The notes under the pieces are model-generated. The model was not told the DNA's origin. It saw only the letters and a list, made by a program, of their open reading frames with translations, and made no database searches. The translations under genes and the position numbers were made by a program. A DNA stretch of 64,000 bases from Neoscytalidium dimidiatum (Eukaryota; Ascomycota; Dothideomycetes; Botryosphaeriales; Botryosphaeriaceae): positions 2,418,001-2,482,000 of the forward strand of contig CM074695.1 in assembly GCA_037367355.1 (NCBI GenBank), read 5' to 3'. This document shows, one piece after another, positions 1-8,892 of this stretch (position 1 is its first letter; the number at the start of each line of letters is the position of its first letter).

Positions 1-280
1 GCTCTACCTCTTTAACTGCGCCCAGCGCGGCCACTACAACTTCCTCGAGAACCACACCAGCTTCCTCTGCGCCCTGCTCATCGCCGGCCTCGACAAGCCC
101 GTCCCCGCCGCCGTCATGGGCGCCCTCTGGTCCGTCGGCCGGGTCATGTACGCCCTCGGCTACACTCGCCCCGACAAGGAGAACGGCAGGGGCAGGCTGA
201 TCGGGAGCTGGGCGAACATCTTCCAGGCTGTCCTGATGGGCATGGCTGGCTGGACCGGCTACAAGATGCTGTGGGCTTGA
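1..280 (+). CDS. MAPEG family protein, microsomal glutathione S-transferase 3-like (3-prime part)
   Basis: The frame starting at base 2 is open from the window edge to a TGA at 278-280, giving the last 92 residues. It shows the MGST3-type signature FNCAQRGHYNFLEN, followed by hydrophobic helices (TSFLCALLIAGL, then AVMGALWSVGRVMYALGY) and a final membrane segment near WANIFQAVLMGMAGWTGY. MAPEG proteins are trimeric membrane enzymes of ER or outer mitochondrial membrane that conjugate glutathione to lipophilic electrophiles or reduce lipid peroxides. The protein is usually about 150 residues, so roughly the first third lies left of the window. The arrangement is convergent with proline dehydrogenase. 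The family is secure; the exact substrate is not. Confidence 0.85.
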   Translation, partial: LYLFNCAQRGHYNFLENHTSFLCALLIAGLDKPVPAAVMGALWSVGRVMYALGYTRPDKENGRGRLIGSWANIFQAVLMGMAGWTGYKMLWA

Positions 281-1130
281 GGGAAATATCGACTGCATGT
301 GAAAGATGAGACATGGCGAAGGGCGAATGGAATTGTGAAGAGCACGGGATAATGCTGGCATCGCAAACTGGGGAGTCATGGGAGCTTTTAAAAGACTCTA
401 TACTCGCTCAAGAAGGAGCCGTCTGATAAGTACCTAAATTGAGTACATGATGCCCAACTCTGCGCAATTAAGTCGCTGACATATGTGGGCGCAATTTACT
501 GGGGAATCATTACATGGGGTTTGCAAATGCATCGTCAGACCATTCGCAGTGTTGTAGTAAAAGCTGCCACACGTAAAAGAGGTAATGAGCACAGTTGCGA
601 CAGGTCTTGCAGCTCGGATCCGAAAAGGTGTCGTCATCTCCCCGAGTCTTCGTGGTCCTTATGGGATATGTCGTTCACAAATTGAAAGGTTCCAATTAAC
701 TGAAAGATGGCTGAAAAGTGGCAGCTTGTGTCCTGACAGATGCTGAACCTGGTGGCAGATATGGCTGGTATCTTTATATTATTACATCCCTATTCTCTGT
801 CGGTCTATCTGTTGTACAAACAGCCGTTTCGTCGTTCATTCCGTCCAGTTCTCCTCACATCTAATACTGATTCCTCCTTCAAGCATCGCCCCGCTTCCCC
901 CTCCGACCAGCAGGCGTCCCCGTGTCTAAGCGACCTTTCCTCTTGTACCAGCTATCTCTATCCCAGAGAAGCCCAAACCCTCGCGAGCACCGACCGGCAC
1001 TTCTAAAACGGAGAGCGTATATGTTAAGAGTCCTAAGGATTACATTCGGATCCGATCGAAGTCAGCGCTTCTTCTACCGAAGAAAAAAAAATAGTCGTTC
1101 CTTTTCCTCCGCTGAGACCATTCCCCTCCT
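281..1130. other. Convergent intergenic region, no gene seen
   Basis: This holds the 3-prime ends of the MAPEG gene (+) and proline dehydrogenase (-). Short open frames at 434-1287 lack family signatures and coding character. I see no RNA gene or repeat. Confidence 0.6.
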
Positions 1131-2615
1131 TCAACCCGCGAAACCAGGGAGAAGACGCCTCTTGAGCTCGCGCCAGAAGATGCTCCTCGAGTCCCTGGCG
1201 CTGGCGACGGCGTCGCGGTTCTCCTCGGCGCGGCGCACGAGGTACAGGATGCACTCCTGTGTGGTGCCCCAGGTGACGTACTTGTAGACGTCGCAGTCGC
1301 CCTCGCGCAGGCCGGCCTCCTTGTCCGCGCTCGTCAGCGACAGCGACAGCTCGTCGGCCATGCCCATCAGCTGGCTGTACACGACGTCGGCGACGGGCAG
1401 GCCGGCCGCGGCCTGCTGGTGGCGCAGCGCGCGGATCTTGCGCAGCGACGCGGCGTTGTGCGAGCCCAGCACGATGCCGACGCGGATCCGGGGGCGCGGC
1501 TCGGAGAGGTGGTAGGTCGCCAGCTTCTCGGCGGCGGCGTCGTACGCGGCGTCGGTGGCCGCCTTGGTGTCGTGGATCAGGTGGCGCGGGTCGCTGCCCA
1601 GGTACGCGCCGCGCACGAGCTTGGCGCCGAAGTTGAAGCCCTGCGCCGCGGCGCGCGAGAGGTGCGCGTCGAGCACGGCGGTCGAGGCCTTGAGGTACAT
1701 CTGGTAGGTGTTGTAGACGACGAGGTCGGCGCCCGTGTTGTAGCGCGCCATCAGGTCCATCGTCCACCGGTCGATGGCCGCCTGCTGGCTCTGGTGCTCC
1801 GCGTCCACCAGGAGCCTGACGCCTTTCGCGCGCGCCGCGTCGCAGATTTGCGTGAGCGCGGAGGCGAAGAGGATGTCGGGGGTGTCTTGGCTACGCTCGA
1901 GCATCTCGACCACTCTCGCGCCTGCGCCGGTGAACTTGATCGCGACGTAGTCGCCGCTGGGCGCGTACTCGATCGTCTTCAGCGTGCCGTCCAGCCACTG
2001 GCTGACCTGTTGCTCGTGCAGCTTCTGCACCTCGGCGGCCTTCTCGCTCCCTGAGGCGGAGACGCCGGGCTTGTCGACCTCTTTGGCGTAGTTGAGGATG
2101 ACGCCCTTGATGCCTAGTTGCCTGAGGCTCTGAACAGTGCGCGAGATCTCCGGGCCAGTCGCACCGGCGCAGTAGTGGGCGTAGAAGAAGTATTGCAGGG
2201 CATGGCGGAGGATGGGTGCTTTGACAAAGAGCTCGGAGTGGCGCTTGAGGAGGGTAAGGAGGAAGGAGAGCACGATGGGGTAGGCAGAGAGGTTTTGGAT
2301 CAGGAGGTTGCGGAAGAGGGAGGCGGTGGGGAGTTTTGCGATGGCGCTGCTGGCGTCATCCAGCGCGCGGGACGGTGATGCTGGTGCGGATGACGTGGGC
2401 GAGGCGGATGCAACGGAGAGCTGCTGCGAGGCATATTGCACGGATTCTTGGACGGATGCGCCGGGCTTCATCGACAGGCTTGCTGTCCGCACAGGAGACC
2501 TTGTTGAGAATCCTGCATTGTGGTGGATCGCCCGTGTTGATACCAGCAGGGCGCGCTGGCTGAGGAGCGGAGACTTAAGAGATAGAGGGCGGGTGTGGCG
2601 GAGGGTAGTGAGCAT
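1131..2615 (-). CDS. PUT1: Proline dehydrogenase (proline oxidase), mitochondrial
   Basis: A single open frame of 494 codons, ATG at 2615 and TGA at 1131-1133. It is the FAD enzyme that oxidises L-proline to pyrroline-5-carboxylate in mitochondria, the first step of proline catabolism. The (beta/alpha)8 PRODH domain fills the C-terminal two thirds: a strand ending RLLVDAEHQ, the TYQMYLK segment, KLVRGAYLGSD (the conserved K-V-R-G-A-Y motif) and GSHNAAS, then a C-terminal QLMGMADELS and YVTWGTTQECILYLVRRAEENRD with the substrate-binding arginine pair. The N-terminus is rich in R/S/T without acidic residues, as expected for a mitochondrial presequence. Length matches fungal Put1/PrnD. A TATA-like element (2781-2787) lies upstream, and an overlapping short frame precedes the ATG (see findings). 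Confidence 0.93.
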   Translation of the reverse strand: MLTTLRHTRPLSLKSPLLSQRALLVSTRAIHHNAGFSTRSPVRTASLSMKPGASVQESVQYASQQLSVASASPTSSAPASPSRALDDASSAIAKLPTASLFRNLLIQNLSAYPIVLSFLLTLLKRHSELFVKAPILRHALQYFFYAHYCAGATGPEISRTVQSLRQLGIKGVILNYAKEVDKPGVSASGSEKAAEVQKLHEQQVSQWLDGTLKTIEYAPSGDYVAIKFTGAGARVVEMLERSQDTPDILFASALTQICDAARAKGVRLLVDAEHQSQQAAIDRWTMDLMARYNTGADLVVYNTYQMYLKASTAVLDAHLSRAAAQGFNFGAKLVRGAYLGSDPRHLIHDTKAATDAAYDAAAEKLATYHLSEPRPRIRVGIVLGSHNAASLRKIRALRHQQAAAGLPVADVVYSQLMGMADELSLSLTSADKEAGLREGDCDVYKYVTWGTTQECILYLVRRAEENRDAVASARDSRSIFWRELKRRLLPGFAG

Positions 2616-4071
2616 GACGTATTAGGAAGTCGGCGGCTTCGATTGCGGTGCGGCGAACAGTGGCACGAAACGGCGCAAGTAAGTTCGGGTTGGGTATCTT
2701 GTAGTACTGGCACAGGGGGAGGCGGTGGACAAGGCGGAGAGCGGTTTGTTGCATGGTGTTAGGACGTAGAGTGGTAGCGGATTTATATGGAAGATGGTAG
2801 CTTTGTTGGCTCAGTTGCGGCTCGCGGGCAGGCGCAGTCCAGAGCACGGTGCTCTGAGCTCATCCGCCAGCCGCGCGCCCACAGTTCGGCTACACGCGGA
2901 TGTCCCTCGCCCCGCCCTGTATTAAGGTTGCCGGTGTCGGCGCTCCCTGCTTCTCCACTCTACCATCAACACCACGCGACTTCCCCACCAATCTAGCGGT
3001 TTCTGATTGTCAACTCTTCGATCGTATGTGGGGTTTGGCTGTAGAGCCGCGAAATTGCGCGGTTGTCAGCCGCTGTAGGCTGCGCTCGCGAATCCTCTGC
3101 TCCTGCAAAGTCCGCCGAGACCGCAGGTCGCCTTGACCAGGCGTGGCCCCTTCGCATGGCCCGATTACATACTCTGCTTCTGGGGCGATCCGTCTGCTGC
3201 TCTTGCGCCGTCAGCCTGACAAACAGAATCGACGCGCCCCTCTCGGCTTAAGCAAAGCTGTAAGGGTCCGCGCAAGGAGAGCCGAGACGGGCGGAGATAC
3301 CATGACCCTCGTGACAGGCTTGTGCAGTGTCGTGCAATCGCAGCCCCCTGCGCTGCGCCCGCCAGGTAGTCGTTGCCTCATCGCAATTTCCACAAACAGT
3401 ACCTCATGTGATGCTTGATGCGAAACCTCTTCCAGGAGAGCTCCTTTGCGTCGCTGCGCCTTCGCGGCCCGGCGGGTTGGCCGGCTGGCCTCACCCGGGT
3501 CAGGTCCGCCCGTCGATAACGCTTCATCGATGTCTGAACGTGGACTGGAAAAGGTTCTTTGTGACGAGTGTACTACGTCAGCAACGATGATGTGAAAGTT
3601 GGCCGTTGCGTTGCCGATGCACGCCTCCCTTTCTTGGAAAACGTCCGCTTGAGGTCAGACCGTTTGCTCAAGCTCTGCTCTGAGTGGACGGTTCCCAGAC
3701 CACAAAAATGTGCCATTGGCGAATGACAGCTCGCAATGGCTTTCGCACTGCCGGGGTTGTCGATAAGGTTGTGTCACGCAGTTGGACAGCCTTACTGTGT
3801 AAGGCCCCGAGAACGGCCCCGCGACCCTTCCGACAAAAAGCGAGCGTCCCCAAGAGTCCGGGGGCAAGTGCATTTACTGAGGAGGCGATCCATCGCATCG
3901 TCTGTCGTGCAGTGAGGATTGAGGTGCGATTATCCCCCTGAAAGCGAACAGGGCTGAGACATTAATGTGGGACTTGGAAGATCTCGCGTCTTGAGCTACA
4001 AGAACATTCCACAATATATATACCTTTATATTCACAAATTTAAACAGGTACTAGAAAAGAGCCTACGAAGA
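2616..4071. other. Intergenic region upstream of proline dehydrogenase, no gene seen
   Basis: About 1.4 kb between the PRODH start and the tRNA. Open frames here are short, overlap on both strands and match nothing I recognise. It presumably holds the PRODH promoter. The stretch just before the tRNA (about 4005-4050) is AT-rich, as is common upstream of tRNA genes. Confidence 0.5.
2781..2787 (-). promoter_or_regulatory. TATA-like element upstream of proline dehydrogenase
   Basis: Minus-strand TATAAAT about 165 bases upstream of the chosen ATG. A start site about 30 bases downstream would fall near 2755, right at the ATG of the upstream open frame. Confidence 0.3.
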
Positions 4072-4156
4072 GGTTCTATAGTGTAGTGGCTAGCACTCGG
4101 GATTCTGATACTCCCAGAACATTCCCGCAACCCCGGTTCGATCCCGGGTAGGACCT
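4072..4156 (+). tRNA. tRNA-Gln (anticodon CUG) with a 13-nt intron
   Basis: The acceptor stem GGTTCTA (4072-4078) pairs with TAGGACC (4149-4155), discriminator T at 4156. The A-box (TGTAGTGGCTAGCA) and B-box (GGTTCGATCC) are intact. The anticodon stem CGGGA/TCCCG encloses TT-CTG-A, giving anticodon CTG at 4105-4107. Thirteen bases (4109-4121) lie one base 3-prime of the anticodon, the canonical tRNA intron position; their CAGAA can pair with the anticodon-loop TTCTG, as tRNA introns typically do. The spliced product is 72 nt, matching eukaryotic tRNA-Gln. Confidence 0.95.
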
Positions 4157-5048
4157 ACGTTATTTCTTTTGGCTTTTGGAGCCTCGCAGGACATGGTTTT
4201 GTGGTTGGTTAGGAGCTGAACCGACCGATGTGGGCCCAAATGCCGAGGGAAACCGTTGGAATCTAAGGCCAACAACAAATTTAGCGAGCTTCTAGCGGTG
4301 ATTACAAGCGAATGCAGAACAGTAGCTATGACAAGTTCGACGCAATTCTGTCGAAAACTCCTTTTGTCATGATATCCGTAGAGATATGGCGGGGAAGGCG
4401 TTGGCTGTGAAAGCGAAGCAAGGCAAAGCCGCAGGGCAAAGCAAGCTTCAGACCGTGAAAGTACTTCCCGCAGGTGCATTTAGTAGTGCTAAGGATCTTT
4501 GGTCTTGATGACAAGCAGGTAATCCTGTCGTTGCAGGTCATGCGCAGATCTCGTTGTGGCCAAGCGGCCTAACCTTAGCCAGGCCACGCTTCAGGTGTGC
4601 GTGACCGTTGACTGACAAGGGCACGAAAAGCAAATCAGTGACACGTAGGAGAGAGCAGTAAAAGAAGTAAAGAGCGACATTAACAGCATGAGGCGGCGCT
4701 GTATGGTGAGGCAACAGGAGCCAATAAGAGAACGATGCATCTCACGGGCCAATCATTTTCAACCAGAGAACGGGGCTGCATATCCAACCAGTCAATTTCT
4801 CCTTCAACTACTGTTGCAGGCTGTCCCGACGAATACATAGTCCAGCAATGCACTACTCCTGCAGGGAACAGTCTAGGGTTGACGTGCGATTAGAGTGGGC
4901 GGGTCGGATGGAAGGCCGAACGAAAAGAGAAGGCATAGCACGTGCTCGCGCGTTGCTGCCTGCGCGCGGGGTGACGTGACGTGACGTCCAATCCACCCAG
5001 GCGCGCTGCCGTCTCCGCACCTCGCAACAGTACCTGCCCACCAATACC
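4157..5048. other. Intergenic region, presumed Ku70 promoter
   Basis: No supportable gene. A tRNA-like box at about 4551-4575 (GGCCAAGCGGCC) has no matching T-arm. TGACGTGACGTGACGT at about 4971-4986 is a short tandem TGACG repeat about 65 bases before the Ku70 ATG, resembling bZIP/CRE half sites; function not shown. Confidence 0.4.
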
Positions 5049-7118
5049 ATGGCCAACCCTTCGGAGCCCTTCAATCGCGGGGAGGAGGAGGAGGAGGATG
5101 ACGAGGAGGAGACGCTCGATGAGGCTGTATGCGCCATGTACCTCGCCCTTCCGAAGATTCAATGCTAACGGCAAACATAGGGCTACAAAACGGTCAAAGA
5201 TGCGGTTCTATTCGCGATCGATATTAGCCGTTCGATGCTGAGGAAGCCACCACCCCCGGAGTCGAAGAAGGCTGACCGCGACTCACCCGCCTCCGCCGCT
5301 CTCAAATGTGCCTACCAACTAATACAACAACGCATTATCTCGCACCCGAACGATATGATGGGCGTCTTGCTCTTCGGCACCGAGCAATCCAAATTCCAAG
5401 ACGAAAATGCAGGCCCCCGTGGAGGACTACAATACCCGCACTGCTATTTACTGACGGATCTGGATGTGCCGGCTGCTGGCGACGTGAAGCGTTTGCGCAA
5501 CCTTGTTCAGGAGGAGGAGGAGGCCGAGAAATTGCTCGTGCCATCAGAGGAGCCCGTGTCCATGGCCAACGTGCTTTTCTGCGCAAACCAGATCTTCACC
5601 ACTAAAGCTCCCAACTTCACGTCGAGGCGACTGTTCCTTGTCACAGACAACGACAACCCGCACGCAGACGACAAGAACCTTAGGCAAGCCGCAGCCGTAC
5701 GTGCAAAGGACTTGTATGACCTGGGCGTCATCATCGAGCTTTTCCCAATCGCGAATCCTGAACGTGGGTTTGATCGAGCAAAGTTCTATGATGACATTGT
5801 CTACCGTCCTCCTACTTCAGACCCTGAGGCCCCGGCACCTGTCACCGAGGCAGCGCAGGTATCCGAAAGAGGCGATGGAATTAGCCTCCTCCAATCCCTC
5901 ATTTCCAACATCAACTCCAAGGCCTCACCACGGCGTGCATTGTTTTCATTACCCTTCGAAATCGGACCAGGACTGAAGATTGGCATCAAAGGTTACATAA
6001 TCATCAAGCGGCAGGAAAAGGTTCGCAGCTGCTATGTCTGGATGAATGGTGAAAAGCCCCAAATTGCTATTGCATCATCCTCGAAGATAGCCGAAGATAC
6101 GGCTCGCGAGGTGCAGAAAACCGAGATCAGAAAAGCTTACAAGTTCGGCGGAGAGACCGTCTCGTTTACCGAGGACGAGACCAAAGCTATCCGTTATTTC
6201 GGCGACCCTGTTGTCCGCATCATCGGCTTCAAGCCATTGTCGATGCTGCCCGAATGGGCGAACATGCGTTGTCCGATGTTCATTTACCCCACCGAGGCCG
6301 ACTACATTGGTTCAACGCGCGTGTTTTCGGCTCTGCAGCAGAACCTGTTGAAGAAGGAGAAGATGGCCATCGCCTGGTTCATCCCGCGTCGCAACGCCGT
6401 TCCCACCCTGGCCGCCATCATCCCAGGCAAGGAAAAGCTCGGCGAGCGCAACGAGCAGGTCCGGCCGCCGGGCCTGTGGGTCATCCCCCTGCCGTACGTC
6501 GACGATATCCGTCAAAACCCGGAGACGCCGCTCGTTCGAGCCTCCGACAACCTGACGGACATCATGCGCGACATCATCCAGAACTTGACCCTGCCCAAAG
6601 GCGAGTACGATCCCAGCCGCTATCCGAATCCCGCGCTCCAGTGGTTCTACCGTATCCTGCAGGCGATAGCTCTGGAAGACGAGCTGCCGGAAAAGCCTGA
6701 AGACAAGACCGTCCCCAAGCATCGCCAGATTGATAAGCGCGTCGGCGACAAGGTCATCGAGTGGGGCCAGACCCTGGACGAGGAGTTCCGTAACTGGGCG
6801 CAGGTGGCGAGGAAGAGGCAAGCGGAAGATGAGCCGAAGACGCTGTCGAAACGGCCCAAGACGGAGTCCGGAACGGTGCCGGCAAAGACGTCGGATGCGA
6901 TTGATGACGCGGAGATGAAGTCACGTTACGAGAAGGGCACCATAGGGAAGGTATGTGCTGTCGTATGCAAGGGATGATGGCAGAGCTAGTGTGCTGACTC
7001 AATGTCTTAGCTTACGGTACCGGCCCTGAAGGATTGGGCTTACGGCAAGCACATTTCCGTTGCCGGTAAGAAGGCGGATATTGTGGAGAGGATCGAGGAG
7101 TATTTCGAGAAGAAGTGA
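5049..7118 (+). CDS. KU70: ATP-dependent DNA helicase II subunit 1, Ku70
   Basis: Exons 5049-5126, 5181-6950 and 7011-7118 give 651 residues. Both introns have canonical borders (GTATGC..ATAG; GTATGT..TTAG with a GCTGAC branch site) and join in frame. Ku70 pairs with Ku80 to ring broken DNA ends in the nucleus, recruits ligase IV for non-homologous end joining and helps protect telomeres. After a very acidic start (residues 11-22) comes the von Willebrand-like fold beginning VLFAIDISRSM, the Ku beta-barrel core (around 270-540; FGGETVSF, YFGDPVVRIIGFKPL), the Ku C-terminal arm, and a SAP DNA-binding domain on the last exon (LKDWAYGKHISVAGKKADIVERI). The length fits the family. The first intron hides the true start: a later in-frame ATG at 5235 would delete the first vWA strand. 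Confidence 0.95.
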
Positions 7119-8892
7119 GCAAGCTGTCTTTGTCCCTTGCTTGTGGAACACTATGACATCCTGCAGGCACAAAGAGTTGGATGAACACCGGAAGATAAAA
7201 TCATGATTACAGGAGTAAGGATTATTAAAGAAGGTATACCTCGGCGGGTGTAACGCACCGGCAAAAAGGGCTGGTCTGGGAAGGGACAAGAGGAGTCATG
7301 AGGCTTGTGTTTTGTTCAAAGAGGCTCTTTGAGGGGTCTAGAACATCAGGAGGCTCGTGTTTAGCGAAATGTATGCCAGTTCCGAGGGAAGTACCTCTGA
7401 AAGATGATGGGTAGCAGCCATGGGGGGCAATCAAATATACACATCGCCCTGACTCGATCAAGTACCAAAATGTAGTGCCCCGAGTGGCCAAAAGCAAGTT
7501 TCGGTACCGAAGGATGTCGAAGCTCCTCATATCCAATTTTGCAACAGGTCATCATCTCCCTAATATAACTCTAAAAGCTACGAGGGACCGTAGCCTCAAG
7601 TGATCGAGGCAAAATGCAGTAGTTTTGTCTACTTCAGCCGAGAATCGCACTTTTTGGGTTCGAAGTCAAGACGGGAATCAGTGCGCTGGGATCGAATTGG
7701 GAAGCGAAGGGGTGTCGATCGTCAGTCCTCATGCTAGCGCTGACATCAGCCATGAATCCAACAAAGGGGAGTTTAGAGGAACACGAAGTAACAGTGGCGT
7801 TGAAGGAGAAGACAGGGGCGTGCATGGCGGGACGCGACAAAAGGAATGCATCTAAATAATCAGCATCACCAGCGGCATTGGGTAAGGTGCGATTTGCAAC
7901 GACAGCAGAACGAAAATATTCTGTTTCGACCTTTCTTTTTCTTTTTTCGGCTAGCAGGAGAGGCTTACACAGGGAAGCGCGCACACAACCGACACACATA
8001 CGAAATGACAAACGTTCAGATGACGAGCCGCTCTTGATACCCCAAAACGATGGTTGTAAGAGAAACTTAAGACAAATACAGCATACGAACGCCAATAGAA
8101 AAAAAAAAAAAAAACAGAATCATTTCGTTTTCGAGTTTTGTGTGAAGAACAAGCAAGATCAGAACATAACACGTGTGTGAATGATCTACATGCCCCCTTT
8201 CTCTCCCTCCTAGGTGTTCATGAAAGGAAAAAAGAGAGGAAAAAAGGGGAAATTGGCCACCATCGAAATGTTATATCCGTGATGGTAATCTAGAAGTTGT
8301 GCATGTGTATAGAAAATAGCAAAAAAGGATATGGGGAACTCATCAAGGGAGTAAGGCAGTACATCCGGACGGAATCCTGGACCAAGCGCTTCCCCAGAGC
8401 CGAGGCCTAGTCCACAATCGTATCCCCTCTTGCCTGCATCGCTCATAGCTTCGTCCCCCACCATTGCCCGAATCCTTTCCGGTCCCGGTCATGAAGTGAA
8501 GTTTGATACATGAATAGAAAACGTATAACGGAAACTAACAGAAAATAGAATGGAAAAGAGGTGTGAAGGAGATATATCCAACTCCACAGCTCCGAATGAA
8601 CACCGTAGCTCCGCATTCCTCCGAGAGAGACGTAAACGAGCGACGAAGACCATAAGAGAGCCTAGTAGCCAAGGCAATAGTAAAGCGTACCCATGGGGAG
8701 AACAGCCAGTGCCTCCCTAGCCCCCCTTCACTTGATTCAAAGCTCTCGGGAAGTAATCATCGATTGGACCGTGCTGTCGCGCAAGTCGGCGCTGCTTCGC
8801 ATGGTGCTCTAGAATATGCTTTTGTATTGATACATAGGTCGGCCAGTAATTCAGAACAGAGACGGCGAGGTCGGAATCATCTCTGAATTTCG
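7119..8892. other. Convergent intergenic region and likely long 3-prime UTR of the PUF gene
   Basis: No supportable separate gene. It is relatively AT-rich with homopolymer runs (A-tract at about 8100-8114). The minus-strand frame 7634-8095 has no coding character. The part at 8717-8938 may carry an extra C-terminal exon of the PUF gene (see findings). RNA-binding proteins of this type often have long UTRs. Confidence 0.45.

Noticed and set aside
1419..2054. Plus-strand frame of 211 codons opposite proline dehydrogenase
   Set aside because: Arg/Val/Gly-rich antisense shadow of a GC-rich gene; no motif, and the sense strand is clearly coding.
4545..4615. Possible second tRNA after tRNA-Gln
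   Set aside because: An A-box-like word is present but no B-box or foldable T-arm and acceptor stem.
7634..8095. 153-codon minus-strand frame downstream of Ku70 and the PUF gene
   Set aside because: No motif, no splice support, ordinary length for chance; better explained as 3-prime flank of the PUF gene.
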